64,000 nt of DNA from Plectrocnemia conspersa (Eukaryota; Arthropoda; Insecta; Trichoptera; Polycentropodidae), in contig VTFK01000408.1 of the NCBI GenBank assembly GCA_009617715.1, positions 1 through 64,000 on the forward strand. Reading direction: 5' to 3'. Below, in pieces: positions 12,501-25,046 of the stretch. Under the pieces are notes generated by a model. The model had not been told where the DNA came from. It saw nothing but the letters and a program-made list of their open reading frames with translations, and did not search any database. The position numbers and the translations under genes are program-made. The stretch's first letter is position 1, and the number at the start of each line of letters is the position of its first letter.

Positions 12501-13327
12501 TTGAAAAAAAAAAAAAAAAAAAGTTTTTTAATTTTTTTTAACGACAATTTATTTTTTATTTTATTGGTAAGCGCTCCACAGTTTGACGTTTACTGATTTT
12601 ATCATAGCAAAATACAAAAAAAAATGTATTTCAAATTTTGGTTTAAAACGTTGACTAGTAAAATGATTATTTTAAAAAAGTTTTTGTCTTAATTATCGCA
12701 AATTAGTTGTGGTATTCAATGTGTTAAATATAAATTAGTTTTGTACTTGTTTTAACTAAAATTACTTATTTAATTTCCCGTGTTAAGTTTTATGAATTAA
12801 ATTTAAAACTCATTATTATAATCATGTACATTTATACTACTCGAATATTGTTTATTTTATATTTATATATTGACTGTTTTAAATTCGATCAAACGATTAT
12901 ATTGTGTGATAATGATGTTTTATTTTCTTAAACAATACAGTTTTAATTATATATAGTTCTACAATCAAATATTTTATTAATTTTTAATACGAAGATACAA
13001 ATGTGAAACATAAAATAAATTTGATAGAAATATATTTATAATACTATTCTATCGTTACATAACCTTCCAAAATAAATGGAAGTGAAGGCTACAAATTTAA
13101 GTCTTGCATTTTTTATAAAAAAAATACTTAGTGTCAATTTGTTTATGATAAGTAAACCATGTTATAATAATACCTATTATTACCACCACGGTCTAAAAAA
13201 TATTTGGAAAACGCTGTTTTATCATAAGTGTAGCTAAAATTAAATTTTAATAATTTTAGAAACAAAAACCGATAGAAGAGTTGACAGATGTCAAACTACG
13301 CTATCTGGGCGTTTGTAACAGGCCTTT
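9531..13327. other. AT-rich intronic stretch
   Basis: Mostly simple AT-rich DNA. There is an A/C/A homopolymer cluster (A runs at 12410-12420 and 12504-12522, C8 at 12429-12436). A GC-richer patch at about 11380-11780 contains CGCCATCTTGATTATGGC, resembling a motif near 14775. No gene was recognised. Confidence 0.5.
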
Positions 13328-13549
13328 TTATCTCGTGAAAATTGTTTGTATACACATGCAAGTTGGCAACGTTGCTTTATAAAAGATGCACATGCCGAGT
13401 GCACAAATAATGCACCACCAGCTGGCTGCCAGATCCAGACGAGATGTGGGTGGATGGACTGCGGTCTCGGGAGATGGCGGGACTGTAGCTTTTGATAGCT
13501 CTAAAGATTCGGTTATATCCTCTTGAGTCGTGTCAAGGGTTTCAACCAT
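13328..13549 (-). CDS. Possible small protein or exon with a membrane segment, unrecognised
   Basis: A 73-codon frame starts with ATG in a good insect context (AAAAATGG, start at 13549). The first 45 residues are acidic and rich in Thr, Ser and Pro (MVETLDTTQEDITESLELSK...). They are followed by a hydrophobic stretch, SWWCIICALGMCIFYKA, that could be a membrane segment, and a short tail. Composition is clearly richer in C and G than the flanks. No family is recognised and there is no obvious splice site. It could be a small gene antisense to intron 1, an exon of another gene, or chance. Confidence 0.28.
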   Translation of the reverse strand: MVETLDTTQEDITESLELSKATVPPSPETAVHPPTSRLDLAASWWCIICALGMCIFYKATLPTCMCIQTIFTR

Positions 13550-14616
13550 TTTTTTTAAATAACAAAATTATTTGCAGATTTTTCTTTCAATTCCAATAGA
13601 TATATATAATAAGTTTTAGAAAAACTACAATACGTCTCGGATTAACTATAGTATTCTTAGTAGAATTTGTAAACACTTATAGGAGTATTATCAATAAGAA
13701 GATTTAATAAATTAATTAACATCTTACCTAATTCTTTCACAGATTGTTTAGAAATCTTAAAATATTATAAAATGCCTAGCTTTTTTTTATGTTTTTTTTT
13801 AATATTGTAAAAAATACTAAGAAAAATGAAAATGTTATACTTTTTTATGTAAATAATCTTTATGATAATATTCTCAGAATATTGTATAAAAATATATATA
13901 TGTATGATTTCACAGCTTATGAAGTTTTTCCTTATTCTATATTATAAGTTTTGTATGCCCTTCGTAATCTTACTTGATCTTTGGCCTCGAATAATATAAG
14001 GAAAAACAGATCAACTAACAATAGCTAATAATAGCCAAACCGAAATTAACCAAGGATTTGTATTGTTATTGAAGCACAGAACTAACATTTTAGCTGAGTG
14101 ATCTCTGAGATAATTTATTTTAAAAAAATTAGATTTTTGGATATACAAACGTAAAGATCACAGTAGGGTGTACAAATTGAAATGTTTATCGTCATTGTAT
14201 TACACACAAAATAAAACAAAACATACAAAGGTATTAAAATAAAAATAGTAAAATAGCAATATTTGCTCAATAGTTAAAAATCTTTGAAATCTATTATTTT
14301 ATTCTAAAATATCATGTGGTGAAAAATGAGTAATAAAATTATAATTTACAACTAATAAACGGTAGTTACGTATATTTTGTTGTTCCTCCTTTAGCCTTAA
14401 ATACTGCTAAAACATGGAATTAATCTACGATACATTATTTTAAAATTTATTTTGTTCGTTGATTTGTGCAATCAAATATTAAAGCATTTTCTATGGCCAT
14501 TTTCTTTATATTTTAATTTTTTTTTATTTTTTTTATCTCACTTCTACTGAATTGGTCAAATTCATAGAAAAATAACATTATTGACTATTTTCGGGTACAA
14601 ACACATTTAAGCTCCT

Positions 14617-15360
14617 CCATCGCATAAAAAAATAACAGTTTTATTTTTAAGTTCACTGCCTTCACTGCTCCATCGATGAAGTGAATACCTTCCATTCCGA
14701 AATATAAGAAGCACCCCCATAACATTTAGCTCTCTGGATTTCACACAGTTGCCTGAATACGTTTTTGCTGTATCTTTCGCCATCTTGATGACGAATATAG
14801 TGCACCCCATTAGACCCGTATAAATTTATTTTATTTTATTCTCAAAAGAAATCGCCACTCTTTCTTAATTCATAATATTCCATCTTTTCTGTCGATTGAC
14901 CTATTTACGACTGCATACGCCCCTTTCCCTTAGCCACATATAAGGATAGTCCTCATTCATTTTCTTATCGAATATTTTGCAAATAGTCACTAGCAATATG
15001 TGCAACAGTTTACGCCTATCACGTAAGCACTTTCTTAGTCACACTGGATTTTCACTAAGGGTAGTTATTTTTACTCTTAACCCGATTTATTGCACCTTTG
15101 CTTATATGCAGTCTTTGAATTGATAATTGGTTATATTATAATCGACTTTAAAATTTTCTTGTTGATAACCTAATTTATGAATACACAATAATATCTAATT
15201 TCATACTCAAACTAAATTATTGACGATTTGGTATTATCATTTTTCTAAATCAAAATCACGAAAGCTGACAAGTTAATTGGGTATGTAATTACTAAAAAAT
15301 AGACATACTCCTAAATAAGTAATAAATTGTTCTGGGAAATCCAACGTGGAGTGCAAGATA
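14617..15360. repeat. Dispersed repeat R2, copy 1
   Basis: Matches 46829-47372 in the same orientation over several blocks: CACTGCCTTCACT with CACCGCCTTCACT; CCCTTTCCCTTAGCCAC with CCCTTTCCCTAAGCCAC; TGATTATTGGTTAT-like segments; and a shared GAAAGCTGAC. Divergence is high, with small insertions and deletions. An open frame at 14607-14810 (minus) shows no recognised domain. It is likely an old transposon fragment of unknown class. Confidence 0.6.
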
Positions 15361-17050
15361 TCTTTTTCTATTCTTAATGTTTTAAAGAAGTTGTATATTT
15401 TTTGTATTTGTACGTATTTAGAAATATATAAACTAAAACTTAAAAATAATATATTTTTATCAGATTGCAGCCATTAAAGTGAACCTGAATAATTCATAAA
15501 TTAACTTATTTAAATCCTTGTAAAATCAATTATTATTATAGTCATGTATAAATATAATGTAATGCACGTAACCCAAATAATTTATCTCAATTATTGCAAC
15601 TCTTCATATTGTCTACGCCTCTACCATTGTATGCTTTATCTATGTCTGCGTCGTTCAGATAACGAAAATGATGAATACAATTAGGTATACTATTTATTAT
15701 AAATAACATATTCATACGGGTGCAGAAATGTCATAATTTTCAGTCGTAAAACAATAAATCAATTAAATATAACGTCTTAATGTACACTTTCATCCGATGG
15801 CAACAGTATATAATTGCTTTCTCGTATTTACGAGCCCAAGGCAATTTGTCGTAATTTATACGAAACTCATTTTAACCTTTCAATTCCCCCTTTTAACTAT
15901 AATAAAATATAACTGCATACATGTATGTACAAGTAGTGTTAAAAGTAACACGTAATAAATAACAAGATAATCATTCATTTTTTATTGAATGAATTTTTCA
16001 TTCCATTCATGTTGTCAACATGTGGATTTTTTTTGCTAAACTTCTCGATAAGATTGTGATATCGTGAATTATTAATACAAGTTCGTAGACATCGCACTAC
16101 GATATGATGTTGATATCATTTTAAATCATAGATTAAATATTTTTTTAGTAGATTTATTTAGAATTAAATAACGTTTTATGACAGCTTTTAAAAAATGTGT
16201 TTTATCAGGTATTTTTACTGTTAGTCCCATCAAATATGTATTGATAGTTTTCATTACAATAGAACTTTATTTTATTTGATTATCTTCAATATCGTACACC
16301 ACAGTATTTGAAAAAGACATGTTTTACTTTCATTTTTGATATATAATACATATTTTTGTTAAACAGTATCGATGTGCTTACTTTTGCGGCGTTTTGTTTG
16401 TCGGCGTAGTTCCATTTCGATGCGAGATTAACTTATCTTTCTCCTAATCTAATGTTTCATCAGCACTTATTCGGTAATCCTTAAGAGTTTTTTAATCGAT
16501 TCAAATATTCAGAATTCTCAGGGAAACAACACGATTGAATTATTGAATAAATAATATTACGTAAAGTACCGGTAGGGACGGTAGATTAAATTTATAACAA
16601 CACAAAAGAACTGATTCATTGTTTTAGAGACAAATTAATTATATAAGTATTATTTTTTTTAAATAATCCAAAAAAATAGGAATATATGTATATATATATA
16701 CTTTCTCATTTTACTAATAATATGTAATTATATGTAAACAATAAATAATTGATAATAAAACCTAACTATACAAAAAAAAATATATTGTGAAACTAACTAT
16801 ATTTTTATTTTTCAATTAAAATTTTAACTTCTGTCGAGTTTTAATGATGTGAGTTTTTACCATTATCAGATGTAACGAACAGAGTTGTATTAGAATCAAA
16901 AGAAATATTTTATTGCGATTTTTTGTGAAATTTAAAACATTTACAGAAATTGTCATTTGTCAACAATTCTTTGTTTATAAAATTCTTAATTTTTATAAGC
17001 AATGGTTCGTAAGTAATCAAAGGCTTTTTAGTGTCATTTTAATTATTGAA
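15361..17050. other. AT-rich intronic stretch
   Basis: No coding block or recognisable element. A slightly GC-richer patch lies at about 16360-16480. Confidence 0.45.
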
Positions 17051-17089
17051 TTTTGTATTTTAAAGAAATAAGTTCAAGTGCTTAAAACC

Positions 17090-17860
17090 GTGGTAATCCA
17101 TATGAAAAATTTCAGGGTAGTATGGGGGACGAGGTAAAATTTCTATTCGTTTAATTTTGCAACATTAAATTGGTGTAGTATGAGTTTTTGTTTTATAATG
17201 GAGCAATATTGCTTAAAGTCTGTTTATCAATGTTATATGTTAAATTATATATGGTTTTAACTTTCCTACAATAAGATTCCTTTGTAATAGTTTCGCTTGC
17301 TTCAAAAAATTTCCCTTAGAATGCCATCATACTATCACCATTTCGTTTCGGTGCATGTTTGCGCATGTTCTTCTGGTTATTGTAGAGAATAATTTTTTCA
17401 TTTCATGTATTGATTCTCTTAATGAATGGTTCCCTATTGTCTCTGAGAACTCGCTCGGGAGAAATACTAATGAAACTCCAATAAAATATGTAGTACTACG
17501 TGGGGTAGGTCCCGCTCATCCGGCCGTTAAAAGCTGTGTGCCCACCCATAGGGTTGAACTCGTAGGACCCAAGTACTGGTAACGGCAGTGGCGCACGCAA
17601 TGGATTCTTCAAAACATTGAATTTTTGCTTTTGGTTCAGTTCATGCAGTACCCTTTAGTCCCTATTTTTGCACCTTATTTATGACATCTAGATGTCGTGA
17701 AACGGTTGCAGGAGAAACCTCCAAGTCTGCTTGTGAAGTTAAAGAAAAAAAATTTGACAGATCATTGTAAGTTTCTTGCAGCCTAACAGAAAAAAATATT
17801 ATATTCATAAAAATAAATATTGTTTTTTTTAACTTTATGGCCATAGGGGGGCAAAAAAAT
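17090..17860 (-). mobile_element. Mariner-like relic, copy B, interrupted by the 151-bp repeat
   Basis: Parallels copy A. AATGGTTCCCTATTGTCTCT (17424-17443) aligns with the matching segment at 3530-3549, and GCTTTTGGTTCAGTTCATGC (17627-17646) with 3590-3609. On the minus strand, around 17710-17640, a piece close to the mariner DNA-binding/catalytic junction can be read. The sequence between these anchors, which is short in copy A, is replaced here by the 151-bp repeat. Confidence 0.55.
17453..17603 (-). repeat. 151-bp dispersed repeat, copy B (nested in mariner-like relic)
   Basis: Inverted copy of the repeat at 6795-6945 with the same ends: it starts GCTCGGGAGAAATACT and ends GGCGCACGCAATGG. 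It interrupts alignable mariner-like sequence. No clear target duplication is visible. Confidence 0.75.
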
Positions 17861-17980
17861 CTGAATACACTTATGCAACATAAATATTGTTAAATTTATT
17901 ATGTACCTTTCTTTAAATGGTTACTTGTTTTATTTTTGAATTAATACATAAAGGACAGAAATATTTATTTAGCTAATATA

Positions 17981-18036
17981 GTGTTTTATATGTATGTTTT
18001 CATACAATAATATATCAAAACATACATATAAAACAC
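17981..18036. repeat. Perfect 20-bp inverted repeat, hairpin
   Basis: The left arm at 17981-18000 (GTGTTTTATATGTATGTTTT) is the exact reverse complement of the right arm at 18017-18036. The loop is 16 nt. Pairing continues outward with one mismatch for about five more bases (ATATA and AATAT). It is AT-rich and isolated. Confidence 0.85.
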
Positions 18037-19162
18037 AATATAAACATAAACCGAATATAAAAACATACTTTAATATTATAATTTATTTCTTAATGCACGA
18101 AGGTGATTTTTTATTTCATTGAAGAAACCCGCTACATTTTTATTTTTGCAGATTGTCCTAGGAATATTATTATACAAATTCACATCTCCCTACAATATTA
18201 CCCTAACCGTACTCGTTTTCATATACATACCTATCATGTACATCTGTATTTGTTATTAAAATAGGTAATTTATTATTTTCTTGCTTATATTATATATAAA
18301 TACTAAAACATTCACCTTCATTGATTATTGAATATCCAATCATTCCATTATATTAATCATACTTCTACAATTAGTAAATATTGACCACGATTTATTCAGA
18401 TTAAATTATGCACAGAAATGTCCCCAAATCGCTTTATCAGTTTCTCCGTATATTTAGTGCTTTGTTTTGTGATGAAAAATTTCCAATATACTGCTGATAT
18501 GTTTAATTGCTTATTTCTTAATAATTTCTTAGCTAATGATTAAAAAACTTACCTCATCGTACTTTGATTAGTCACCTTTAAAAAAATAAAGATCTTTAGT
18601 TTAGACGTAAGTCATTTCCTTCACCTTAATCTACCCTATCTTTCCGGTATTAGTCACCAACTTCACCACTGGTCTAGCTACTGGTGTGCGTATTTGACGA
18701 TAGCTAACAATTCTGCCTACTGACTGTGATTTCTTAACATGGTACAACACAACAATTACCTAATTAGTATTGAGACATCATAGTAAAATTATATTTTTAT
18801 AAATTTCCTCTTTGAATACACTAGTGTGTAGTTTAAATCCCCTGCCATTTTACAACCCTCGATTTAAATCTCGAACTCAACAGGTGCTAGCAGCAACAGA
18901 TTACATCGCCCAGAGGGAGATTATATTTTGCGATTCTATCTCTATCGCATGCATAGGGTAAAGGCTCGAAACGAGCAGGTAGACTCGCCCTCTCTAATAT
19001 TTACAGGTGCCTTATACGTGTCGTGTTAATATTAACTGCGTTTCGAAGCTGTTTACACGACCTGTTCACGTTCTAGGACTTGATTTATCTAAACGTCAGA
19101 TTTTGAGAATTACGCGTGATTGTCATAATTTATATGCTAATGTTTTTTTATATATTTTTCAG
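18037..19162. other. End of presumed intron 1
   Basis: AT-rich to about 18840. From 18840 to 19110 there is a GC-richer block with two CAGGTG E-box motifs (about 18880 and 19003) close to the start-codon exon. It could be an internal enhancer or promoter. The polypyrimidine tract and AG of exon 2 follow at 19141-19162. Confidence 0.45.
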
Positions 19163-19304
19163 CATGAAGTTGGAGGGCCCTGACGTTGATTATGGGCTGG
19201 AGGAAGCGGCCTTCTATGAAGGTCCACCTCCGGTGCCTCCAGTTAAGGGAGAAGCCCCACCGCGGAAAACGGTCACGTTCAGGCCCAGTCCTCTAATACA
19301 CCAG
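19163..19304 (+). CDS. Exon 2 (start-codon exon) of a proline-rich/acidic regulator-like protein
   Basis: The exon follows TATATTTTTCAG (AG at 19161-19162), begins C then ATG at 19164, and ends CACCAG|GTAAAT (donor 19305-19306). It encodes 47 residues in phase 0: MKLEGPDVDYGLEEAAFYEG, then a proline-rich run with PPPVPPVKGEAPPRK, then TVTFRPSPLIHQ. The reading frame also runs upstream into the intron, but the acceptor and codon change mark ATG 19164 as the start. It joins exon 3 in frame. The sequence is low-complexity and disordered, as in N-termini of nuclear factors. An Ets-family (Pointed-like) protein is only a weak guess; no DNA-binding domain lies in the window. Confidence 0.75.
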
Positions 19305-20329
19305 GTAAATATTACTTAAATAAAAACAATACATTATATTTTATATCCATTCTATTGGGAGAATCGAACTCATTGCTATAAATCAATACACCACGAATTA
19401 CGCCTTTCCGTCCCTTTATATTTTTGATTACATATATTCGTATATAACAATTTACTACTGAAGTTGTGTAGCTTAGATTATATTGTCTAGTTTTTCGTCT
19501 TCCTGTACGATACCTTTCAATCAGACGGGTAATCATTCCCCTTCATGTCACACGCATTATATAGTAAGGGGTTATTGGCGTGTCATCCAGGGGTCGTGAA
19601 CAATCCCGAATCAAATCACATCTGGGTTTATGTCAACATACTTGACAATGCTTTTATGCTAATCTTATAATACAATCACTAGGTTTAATCCAAATAATTC
19701 AGTAGTAGAGTTTTATATATATTTATATGGAATCCCAATAAAATGTTGTCCAACTCTGTCGTAATTACCTCAAGCTTCTGTTGCGCACGTAGGGCACATA
19801 TTTACTGTCTCCCCTTCAACGGAAGTTGGTAACATTCGAGTCCTAGCTGCTGGGTCTCTTCAAGACGATCTTGTCAGGTCTAACTAGCCACACGGTTTTT
19901 CTTGGATCGTTGTCTAATTAGTAAATGAACCAGGGGTTAACACCCTCTCATTTCTAAAAAATCTATTTTAGTTCAAATCATACTTTAGTTTTATATAATA
20001 GAATAGAAAAAATCTGGCACTCATTAGTCAATCAAAAGATTGCTGATTTAAATTTAATACTAATGCAACGTTTTTTTATAGTAGAAGCTATTTTTAATAT
20101 GCATTGATTTTTTGGATGGTAATTATCACTTACTATTGATGATATGCAGTCATTTACAGAGACATTAGCAACTCCAAGGGGATCTAATGATGTTTTAAAT
20201 CTATATTTACTTTTGTTAACATTTCAAATTTGTACTGTATATGTGTATATATATATAACTAGTTGTACGACACGTAAAACATGCTTTTCTACTATATATC
20301 GAAGGTTATTAAACACTACATTTAATTTT

Positions 20330-20600
20330 ACCAGGATGACAGACACTGGTATAAGTCGACGACTAAAACATGAGAGACGCGGGCTCGAATCCAATATGAT
20401 CCTAGAGTTTTTCGATATCATCATATTATTTATCGTTTATCATAAGTTAGGTTTTCCTAGATTTTTCTTATCTTATAAATTAATAATTAAAATATAATCG
20501 AGCTAGGTCGTAGAATTATGACATTTATATACATAAATATATTGTAAGCTGTAATAATAGTTTATAGGTAACACAATAGATTGTGTTTATCCTGTTATAA
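20330..20600 (+). mobile_element. tRNA-derived SINE, copy 1
   Basis: The head has tRNA-like promoter boxes: TGGTATAAGTCGACGACTAA (20347-20366) and GGGCTCGAATCC (B box, near 20381-20392). The core that follows has AAGTTAGGTTTTCCTAGATT, and the tail has AATAATTAAAATATAATCGAG and CTGTAATAATAGTTTA. Head, core and tail recur in the same order at 27532, and parts recur at 26462, 44008 and 63130. Confidence 0.7.
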
Positions 20601-20736
20601 CGCATCAGGCTAACGCCTTTCGCGTTGCAATGAAATATTTAAAATAAATATGTATGTTATATTATGAAGCCTTATTTATAGTTTATGCTTTGGCGTTGAT
20701 TGTGTACTATTTTTGAAGAACCGCCTTTTGATCTAT

Positions 20737-20757
20737 CTATGTATGTATGTATGTAAA
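20737..20757. repeat. Short tetranucleotide microsatellite (GTAT)n
   Basis: About four to five units of TATG/GTAT in tandem. Confidence 0.7.
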
Positions 20758-21129
20758 TATAAAAAACATGGCTCGAACCAATCACATGTTTCTTCATCTC
20801 GGGAAACATCGGATATGGACCGCTATTTATTTGCAAGCTTATAACATAACAAATAACAACACTGCTATAAGCAGCTTTTATAATACCGTACACTAATTCT
20901 CATGCCAGCGTTTCTTTCAATTTGCGAAATATCAACTCACTCGATGAACGTTGCACCTACAATGTAGTATTTATCTGTAGTAACAGAAGTCTTCGTTTTT
21001 GATTAGATGGTGTCGTTTTTGACCTATCATTCATGAATAAATAAGAGATGTTTGTTGACGTAAAGCCGCAATGTAGTAATCGTTACTGACCGTATATTCT
21101 AAAAAAACAGTACCATGACATTTGATTGA

Positions 21130-21480
21130 ACTTGGAGTGCTTTTTTGTCATGGTTCCTTAGGGCACTTCCATTGAGACGATTATTTATTTCTTTAGATGT
21201 CATAATGATGCTCAGTGGTCGGCAATTGCATTTAATAATTTCTTAGTAATTTCTTTACAATGCAATGCTGATTTTGTTAAAAATTTTGGAATACATTTCT
21301 GTCAAAATTGCTTAGCATGAACCATACGAGATATTAATTTTTTTCAGCATTTTTTCTAAAATTGATTCGGCGATTACTTAGCACAGTGTCATTTTTTTTT
21401 GAATAGTTTCATCGGTGGTCAATGTGCTAGGACGTCCCCCTCTTGTCATCTTATAATACACCCTCTTAGGTTATTTTGAA
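21130..21480 (-). pseudogene. Mariner-type transposase fragment
   Basis: On the minus strand, frames interrupted by stops read GGRPSTLTTDETIQK (about 21445-21400) and, further on, NISYGSC then ILTEMYSK (about 21340-21290). GRPST and ISYGS are the linker and second helix-turn-helix motifs of mariner transposases. No catalytic block is recognised downstream. Confidence 0.5.
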
Positions 21481-22799
21481 AACGTTTACATCAGTCAGTA
21501 TCCATTCGTTTGTTCATTCATGCATATTCTTTGTTCCTATATTTTCAAGCGTGACAAAATGGCTTTATCAAAATTTGGCTAACATACACAGACTACGCGT
21601 CAAATATGGTTGGCAATTGACATGCGCATTACTAACGTGGAATTAAGATACAACCGAATACGAATAGCGCGCTAACACTATTATATTCATAATTGAATTA
21701 TGGCTCTTGTTTATTATTATTTTAGTATTCCCCTTTTTTCTGATTGCAATGTTAGATTGGAAACATTGCGGACTAACACAAGAGCTAATTATTTTTTACT
21801 GCTGTAATTTCACGATCCCGGACTGATAAAATGCTTCATCCTTGTCTTCAAAAAACTTCGTTATGGCTGTTTCTTTGGTGTACAAAAAGTCGGGAGGTTT
21901 AAAAATAAGGAGGATAATAAAAAAATTGTTGGTCATTCATATACTTTCGATCTTCCGAGAAAGTATGCATATTTTTAAGCATCTGGCACGAACACATTCG
22001 GAAAGGTTTCTTATCTGAGTGTATTATTTTATTACTTAAGCAGCAATAAGGCGAGTTTGAGTGTTAAAAATTTGTAAACGTTTTTTATCAATAAATTCTT
22101 TCAAGAAGTATGCATATTAGGCATGTACCCGCCTTTACTTATACAGCCTTAAATAACGGGCACTAGTTTAAAAATATTCGTACAAATTTAATTTTATATA
22201 ATAAAATTTCTCAAGAAATCAAAAATATTTTCAAAAAAAATTTTTCTCGAGAAGAAACACTAGTTCTGTCCAATGCTCGCTCGCTCACACGTAATCTGTC
22301 CAACAATAATGCACAAACAATTCATTTTATGGAACAAATATTTGATATATTTCTCATTTAAATTGTCCTCATTCCTAACTCATGGTTCAAAATATTTTGA
22401 ACTTTTCATAAGAGATTCTTTGTACCTCTACTATCTATATAACTTTGATTAGCCGATGTGTCATGCCTCATGACCATATCGTGTATCAAATTATTGATCC
22501 CGGATCGACTAATTTCCTCTAGTAGAATGTTTTCCTTTGTGATGATCTACCACTTTTTAACTATTGTGAATGAAGGACGCCATGTCTTTATGAATTCGCT
22601 TGTGTGTTAAACCGCTTTGCACCGGCACTTCTTCGATGGTATCTTAAGAGTTTTAAACTTCATAAAAGTCATACATACCGAATTATATTTTCCTATAAAT
22701 ATATCTGTACAATAGATTTATATATGTTTAATAAGATGACTATATGCGAACTTCGATGGCATTTATTTTTAATTGCTACGATATAAAAGCACTCATACA

Positions 22800-23350
22800 T
22801 GTCTCCGTTACAATTCAAATCTAAACCCCTTACCCCACACGGCAGTTTTCCGTTGTAGCTCCACATCTCGGCGGAAGTGTCGTCTACTTATCACGACACG
22901 GTCGGTTGGTTTCAATCCCTACACGACAATCCATACAGTATGGCGTAACCATTGCCCTTTTTTATTTTCCAGTATTTTTATTTTCGTTAGCTGTCTTATT
23001 TTGCGCCGGAAGCACCCCAAGACCATGGGAGCTTTGAAGCGTCGACGTGTGTCGTAATTAACTCTCCTTTGATTCGGCCGGCCCACCTTTGTGTGCTGTA
23101 TGCTCATTTCGGTCATTCGATTCCTCGAAGCGGTCATGACTCTGAAAGTTTGATTCCGAGCTTTCAGTACCGCAGAGCGCACATGGCGGCCCTTCCATAT
23201 CTAAATTTAACCCCCGTGTGTTTTGAGAGTTGCATATTAGGACCGCAATCATTGGCTTCAAAACAAAAGTATGACGTGTCGAACATTAAACAACAACTGA
23301 GAAAAATGTCAGTTCATCCGGCGGATGTTGGACGTTTTCGAAAGGGTGGA
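22800..23350. other. GC-richer block with overlapping open frames, unrecognised
   Basis: Four overlapping frames are open (22773-23057 and 23069-23356 plus; 22919-23182 and 23058-23261 minus). None shows a known domain. Overlap on both strands suggests composition rather than coding. Its place in intron 2 would suit a regulatory element. Confidence 0.3.
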
Positions 23351-23879
23351 AATTAGTTGTTGCGACTAAAATTAGTTCAATAACTTTTGGAATTCGTGTT
23401 TCGAAGATATGCTCTAAAATTGTAACAAAGCTCAACCGAATCTATAACACTATGTAAGTCATTTTTTGTCACTGTGTAGTAATTGTTTTTTTTTTTGATT
23501 TCCTGATTGCTTGTATTATTAATTTATATTACATTATATTTTGTGATAATCGATGTGATGTATTATTATAATACTTTTTTTGTAACGAAATACTATTATC
23601 AAAAATAATTTTCTAAATAACATCAACAAAATTTGTGCTTTAAGCTATCAGTAAATATTACTTACTTTCCAGGAATAAAAAACGTTACAAAGTGTAATCG
23701 ATTGTTCGATGACTCGTCAAATTTTAAATGCCGTTATTCATGCGACAATCTTTCACTAAATTAAAAATTAAGTTATTTTCGCAATATCAAATATATAAGT
23801 AATTAATTATTAAAAAAAAAAAATACATTGTTCAGTTGTCTATCATTGTTTGTAAGAAGAGCAAAAGCTCGTTAATTCG

Positions 23880-24110
23880 CTATAAACCATTTTATTTCCC
23901 CCCAGTCTATTCAGTATAGGGTCGTATCGAAGGGTGCCGCGTGTCAATTTGTGTGAGGCAATGTTTATAGTGATTTAACCCGGTGCTCTCGGATGGGCTG
24001 ACCCTTAGCTTTTAACCCCTATTTGACCTTAAGAGCGTGTGTCTGTGTTTAACCTCCAGACGCGAGACCCTTACCCTACACACGTAGTAAACCGAATTCG
24101 AGATACATCT
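23880..24110. other. GC-richer non-coding island in intron 2
   Basis: Composition is well above the flanks, from CCCCCCAGTCTATTCAG to CACACACGTAGTAAACCG. No open frame of interest. Candidate conserved regulatory element. Confidence 0.3.
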
Positions 24111-24795
24111 GGATTGGATGTAAGAATGTTAAATATTATATTTTCCTTTTTTACAGTACATATAAAAAAATCTTAAATGATAAATTATCATTTCCTTCTA
24201 CTTACTATATTATAAGCAAGGTGGATACAAATCAGTGTCGTATGTAAAATATCAAAAGCTTCTTGTTATCGCCGATCTACGTACTATGTATACATAGACG
24301 TGTCCTTTAATCATAAAAGGGCAAAAAAGTAATAAGGGTTGATGGATTTTCATATTTAAACTACGCTTTCGAATAACATTATTATCAAGGAAAGAAAACC
24401 AATTGGTTCAATCACATGATTGGATTTTTTTTCATTGTATTCATTTTTCACAATATAATGGATAGTCAAACGTTTGATGACAATGAAAAACTTTATTACT
24501 ATATAATTATTTATAAATATTATGTTATTGCTTTTAAATTAATTAGTAAATAGCAGTAAAGTTTTTCTGTACATATTTGTATTTCATTTTATTTATAATT
24601 TTATAATAATTACTAATTCCGACTTCTCAGACACGATATACTTAAGTATATATAAAAACACTAGTATCCGTATAGGATTCGAACGCGAGTATTTCAGTAA
24701 TATCTATAATTCTGATCGAATTGTTTTTTTATTTTTTGGCACCCAAAGCGCGCATTATTTCCGATGCCCTATTATTTTGGTAACAATTTCATAAC

Positions 24796-24857
24796 AGTTC
24801 TGAATGATTATTTAAATTGTTCATTAAGTTCTGAATGATTATTTAATTTATCATTTA
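24796..24857 (+). repeat. Two-unit tandem repeat, period 31
   Basis: AGTTCTGAATGATTATTTAA occurs at 24796-24815 and again at 24827-24846, with similar following bases. Confidence 0.85.
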
Positions 24858-25025
24858 ACGCATATCTAAGCATTTTTTCTTTATTATTATTTCTTTAAAT
24901 TCACAATATTTTGTCGGTTCATATCCTTATTGCCAATGAACCTAGCACATTATAGCCATTTTAAATACCTTTAAAGCAAATTAATTTGTGATGCTGGAGT
25001 TTTTCATCGGTTTACTCGACTGCAG

Positions 25026-25046
25026 CTGACACTCGTGACAGACCAG
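25026..25046 (+). CDS. Candidate 21-nt in-frame microexon
   Basis: The sequence CTCGACTGCAG|CTGACACTCGTGACAGACCAG|GTAGGA has an acceptor AG at 25024-25025 and a donor GT at 25047-25048. Between them are exactly seven codons (LTLVTDQ). It lies between exon 2 (ends phase 0) and exon 3 (starts phase 0), so including it would keep the frame. The surrounding 80 bases are GC-richer than the intron. It is a hypothesis from splice signals only; short matches of this kind also arise by chance. Confidence 0.35.

Noticed and set aside
20224..20424. Minus-strand 66-codon frame
   Set aside because: It overlaps the SINE head and has no coding character.
24640..24720. tRNA or SINE head (GGATTCGAACG)
   Set aside because: Only a B-box-like motif is present, with no A box or core, so it was not called.
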